A DNA stretch of 60,000 nt. Origin: Owenia fusiformis. Lineage: Eukaryota; Annelida; Polychaeta; Sabellida; Oweniidae. Both the position numbers and the translations under genes were made by a program. Of the stretch, positions 57,695-60,000 are shown piece by piece. Each line of letters opens with the position of its first letter. Position 1 is the first letter of the stretch. The notes under the pieces were generated by a model. It was given only the letters and a program-made list of their open reading frames with translations. It did no database searches and was not told where the DNA came from. The stretch spans positions 4,861,815 to 4,921,814 of the forward strand of contig CAIIXF020000003.1 of the NCBI GenBank assembly GCA_903813345.2, given 5' to 3'.

Positions 57695-59274
57695 CAAGGC
57701 ATTAACATGACAAAATGTCACCACCTTGTTGCTCACAATATTATGAGTTCAATCTTCAGATTTGAATTTCTTAGAACTTGTAAATGATTTTGAAAAAATA
57801 AATTGGTCAATTTGAGGCAAGTTGTAAAAAGACCTTTTTGACCTTGAGAATGTCATTAAAGGTCAAATCTTTTTTGACCTTGAGAATTTCATTGAAGGTC
57901 AAATCTATAGTCAGATTTGAACTGCTGAGAACTTGTAGATGATTTTGAAAAAAATTTGTCAATTTGAAGCAAGATGAAAAAAGACCTTTTTGACCTTGAG
58001 AATGTCATTAAAGGTCAAATCTTTTTTGACCTTGAGAATGTCATTGAAGGTCAAATCTATAGTCAGATTTGAACTGCTGAGAACTTGTAGATGATTTTGA
58101 AAAAAAGATTGGTCAATTTGAAGCAAGTTGAGAAAATACCTTTTTGACCCTTCTTGACCTTGAGAAGGTCATTGAAGGTCAAATCTCAAATCTAAAGTCA
58201 AATTTGAACTTCTGATAACTTGTAGATGATTTTAAAAAAGGAATTGGTAGATTTGAAGCAAGTTGAAAAAAGACCCTTTTGACCTTGAGAAGGTCATTGA
58301 AGGTCAAATCTCAAATCTAAAGTCAGATTTGAACTTCTGATAACTTGTAGATGATTTTGAAAAAAAATTGATCAAATTGAAGTAAGCTGAAAAGACCTTT
58401 TTGACCTTGAGAAGGTCATTGAAGGTCAAATCTCAAATCTAAAGTCAGATTTGAACTTCTGATAACTTGTAGATGATTTTGAAAAAAGAATTGGTCAATT
58501 TGAAGCAAGTTGGGAAGACCTTTTTGGCCTTTATTGACCTTGAGAAGGTCATTGAAGGTCAAATCTCAAATCTAAAGTCAGATTTGAACTTCTGATAACT
58601 TGTTGATGAGTTCAAAAAAAAATTGGTCAATTTGAAGCCAAGATTAAAAAATACCTTTTTGACCTTTTTTACCTTGAAAAGGGTCAAATCTTAAATAACT
58701 AGAAAACGGCAACTCCACGGAGTAGCAAATCCCAACGAACACTATATAAATCAAAATTTTCTGAGGCAGAAATCAGAAAAACAATACCATACTTGTGATC
58801 TACTCTGAAATTCCTTCAATTTGAGCATAATATAGCCATACTTTAAGAGATCAAAAAATAATATGTGAAATAGATAGATCTTGTAAATACTACCAAAATT
58901 TCAAATAATAATATTTAATATTTTTGTTTAAAATGAAAAACAGAAGACTTTTGCAACAAATTCCGACGCGGCCATCTTAAAAAATTGACTGACTGACGGA
59001 CTGACAGACGGACTGATGGACGAACGGACAGACAGAGGGCTTCACTATATCCCTACTGAACTTTGTTCGTGGGGATTATAAAGGCAGATTTGAACTTCTG
59101 GAAACATGCAGATGATTTTGAAAAAAAAAGGTAGTCAGTCTAAACAGTATTTGTTAAGATATTGGAAGTTGTAAGAATTTGTTACAGACGCCGATCGCCA
59201 ACCGCCGATCGCCAACCGGCGTAAAAAAATGGAGACCATAACAATATGTCACCACTTTTTTGGTGGTGACATAA
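57695..59274 (+). mobile_element. Family E element E4, full length, interrupted by G2
   Basis: Head AAGGCATTAACATGACAAAA with TGTCACCACC (57716-57725), then about eight units of 118-153 bp, each with TGACCTTGAGAAGGTCATTG and AAGGTCAAATCT. G2 is nested at 58699. The 3' region GCCGATCGCCAACCGCCGAT leads to a tail hairpin TGTCACCAC-TTTTTTG-GTGGTGACA and ATAA at 59274. GGTGGTGACA (59262-59271) is the exact reverse complement of the head motif. Confidence 0.92.
58699..59081 (+). mobile_element. Family G element G2, short complete copy nested in E4
   Basis: Head CTAGAAAACGGC, hairpin ACTCC-AC-GGAGT and ATCCCAACGAAC (58729-58740). One unit follows, then a GACT/GGAC array (58986-59034), GGGCTTCACTATATCCC and the tail GTTCGTGGGGAT. 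Removing it restores an E unit (CAAATCTTAAATAA joined to AAGGCAGATTT; compare 49482-49508). Confidence 0.88.
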
Positions 59275-60000
59275 TGATGACCTTAAAGAGGCTCTATGCC
59301 ATAAGATATCACAATCAAGACCCCTCTGGACTTTTTTGCATATTGAGTTTCACCACATATTCACCCATCTAAAAAAAGTCCCAAATACCCCTCTTTCAGT
59401 GTTAATTTTGCGATTGTGCTGACTGATCTAATAATTTTCGAAGAAATTAATTCAATCTAAAGTTTGAATATACCGGGAAAGTCCTCCTGTTATCTAATTG
59501 GTCGTTGAATTTGTTTATCATGAACCTGATTGGCTGCCTTGGTCAAGGCGCTTGTGGGCGCTTGTGTGACTCAATGGGGATTCCCCTTGCCAGCCGAGGA
59601 ATAGATTGTGTTTAATTCTGGCGTTTGGTTGTTCTGTTGATTATTTCAATATTTCGGCAATAATATACCCAAAAGTTATTCTCAAGATATATTCATGGTA
59701 TGTGAGATATTATATGAGCAATAACAATAGGACATCATTGATTGTCTGGGGGAGAAACCTATATATAATGCATCTTTAACTTACTGAAATGGAGATAATG
59801 TTTCACAGCTAGTTCGACAAACAATATAACACCCAGTCTTAAGGAATTGATTATACTTTGTATATGTTGGGTATCAATTTCCATAATGGCAGCCATGCCG
59901 GAAGGATTGGAGTGAATGTTTTCATTGATATTGACACATATATGTCTATTAACCCACAAAAACTCATTCAGTCTGTCAATAAATGCATGAGGAAAACACT
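59275..60000. other. No gene or recognised repeat
   Basis: Unique-looking sequence at the right edge. GGTCAAGGCGCTTGTGGGCG near 59541 is GC-richer than its surroundings. The 66-codon minus-strand frame at 59759-59959 lacks support. Confidence 0.5.

Overview
This is an intergenic/intronic-looking stretch of an animal nuclear genome: AT-rich, packed with repeats, with no bacterial-type gene structure. The mix suggests a marine invertebrate. It contains tandem-repeat-bearing interspersed elements with an ACGG microsatellite near the 3' end, as described for oyster 'pearl' elements and other Helentron-like non-autonomous elements, plus TTAA- and TA-target DNA transposons, a non-LTR retrotransposon fragment and tRNA-like SINE sequence. 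A bivalve mollusc is my best guess, but nothing here proves the phylum. All boundaries were read by eye and may be off by a few bases.

The one cellular gene I can support lies on the minus strand and spans at least 51.6 kb. Four small exons, at 56850-56749, 40157-39996, 10516-10355 and 5339-5257, each have consensus splice sites. Their phases join without a break into about 167 codons: an acidic segment, a C2HC-like finger, a Ser/Pro-rich linker and the start of a classical C2H2 finger whose last His must come from an exon outside the window. Its introns are 5 to 30 kb and are filled by the repeats.

The rest is layered mobile DNA. Six or more families (called A-G here) of tandem-repeat-containing elements share one plan. 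They have a 5' head carrying a 10-12 bp motif, a core of 120-350 bp monomers, often a GGAC/GGAT microsatellite, and a 3' hairpin whose outer arm is the exact or near-exact reverse complement of that family's own 5' motif, ending in ATAA. The motif differs between families but the two ends agree within each. They insert without target duplication (empty sites can be read from other copies in the window), nest up to three deep, and nearly all lie on the plus strand, antisense to the gene. Most of their otherwise unrelated monomers carry the same AAAATGGC(N)GCC core, which resembles a YY1-type binding site. Family E instead carries AGGTCA half-sites.

Layout: 1-714 family F tail; 1958-5009 minisatellite; 5257-5339 exon; 5458-8070 F and A copies; 8592-9835 fold-backs; 10355-10516 exon; 10975-11950 Tc1-like transposase pseudogene; 12015-13312 B; 14477-17408 D with nested A; 17525-18716 two TTAA elements; 19844-20732 B; 20885-21060 SINE-like; 21500-22930 G with a 664-bp perfect GGAC array; 23977-26143 A; 26575-28541 B with a nested TTAA element; 28565-32277 several DNA transposons and hairpins; 33197-33765 B; 35747-39959 A with nested B; 39996-40157 exon; 42476-45280 F with a nested LINE; 45512-49660 E containing C containing B; 50004-51205 two large palindromes; 52027-54705 E and D; 54866-56609 F with a nested 1.28-kb transposon; 56749-56850 exon; 56990-57520 pogo/Tigger-like fragment; 57695-59274 E with nested G.
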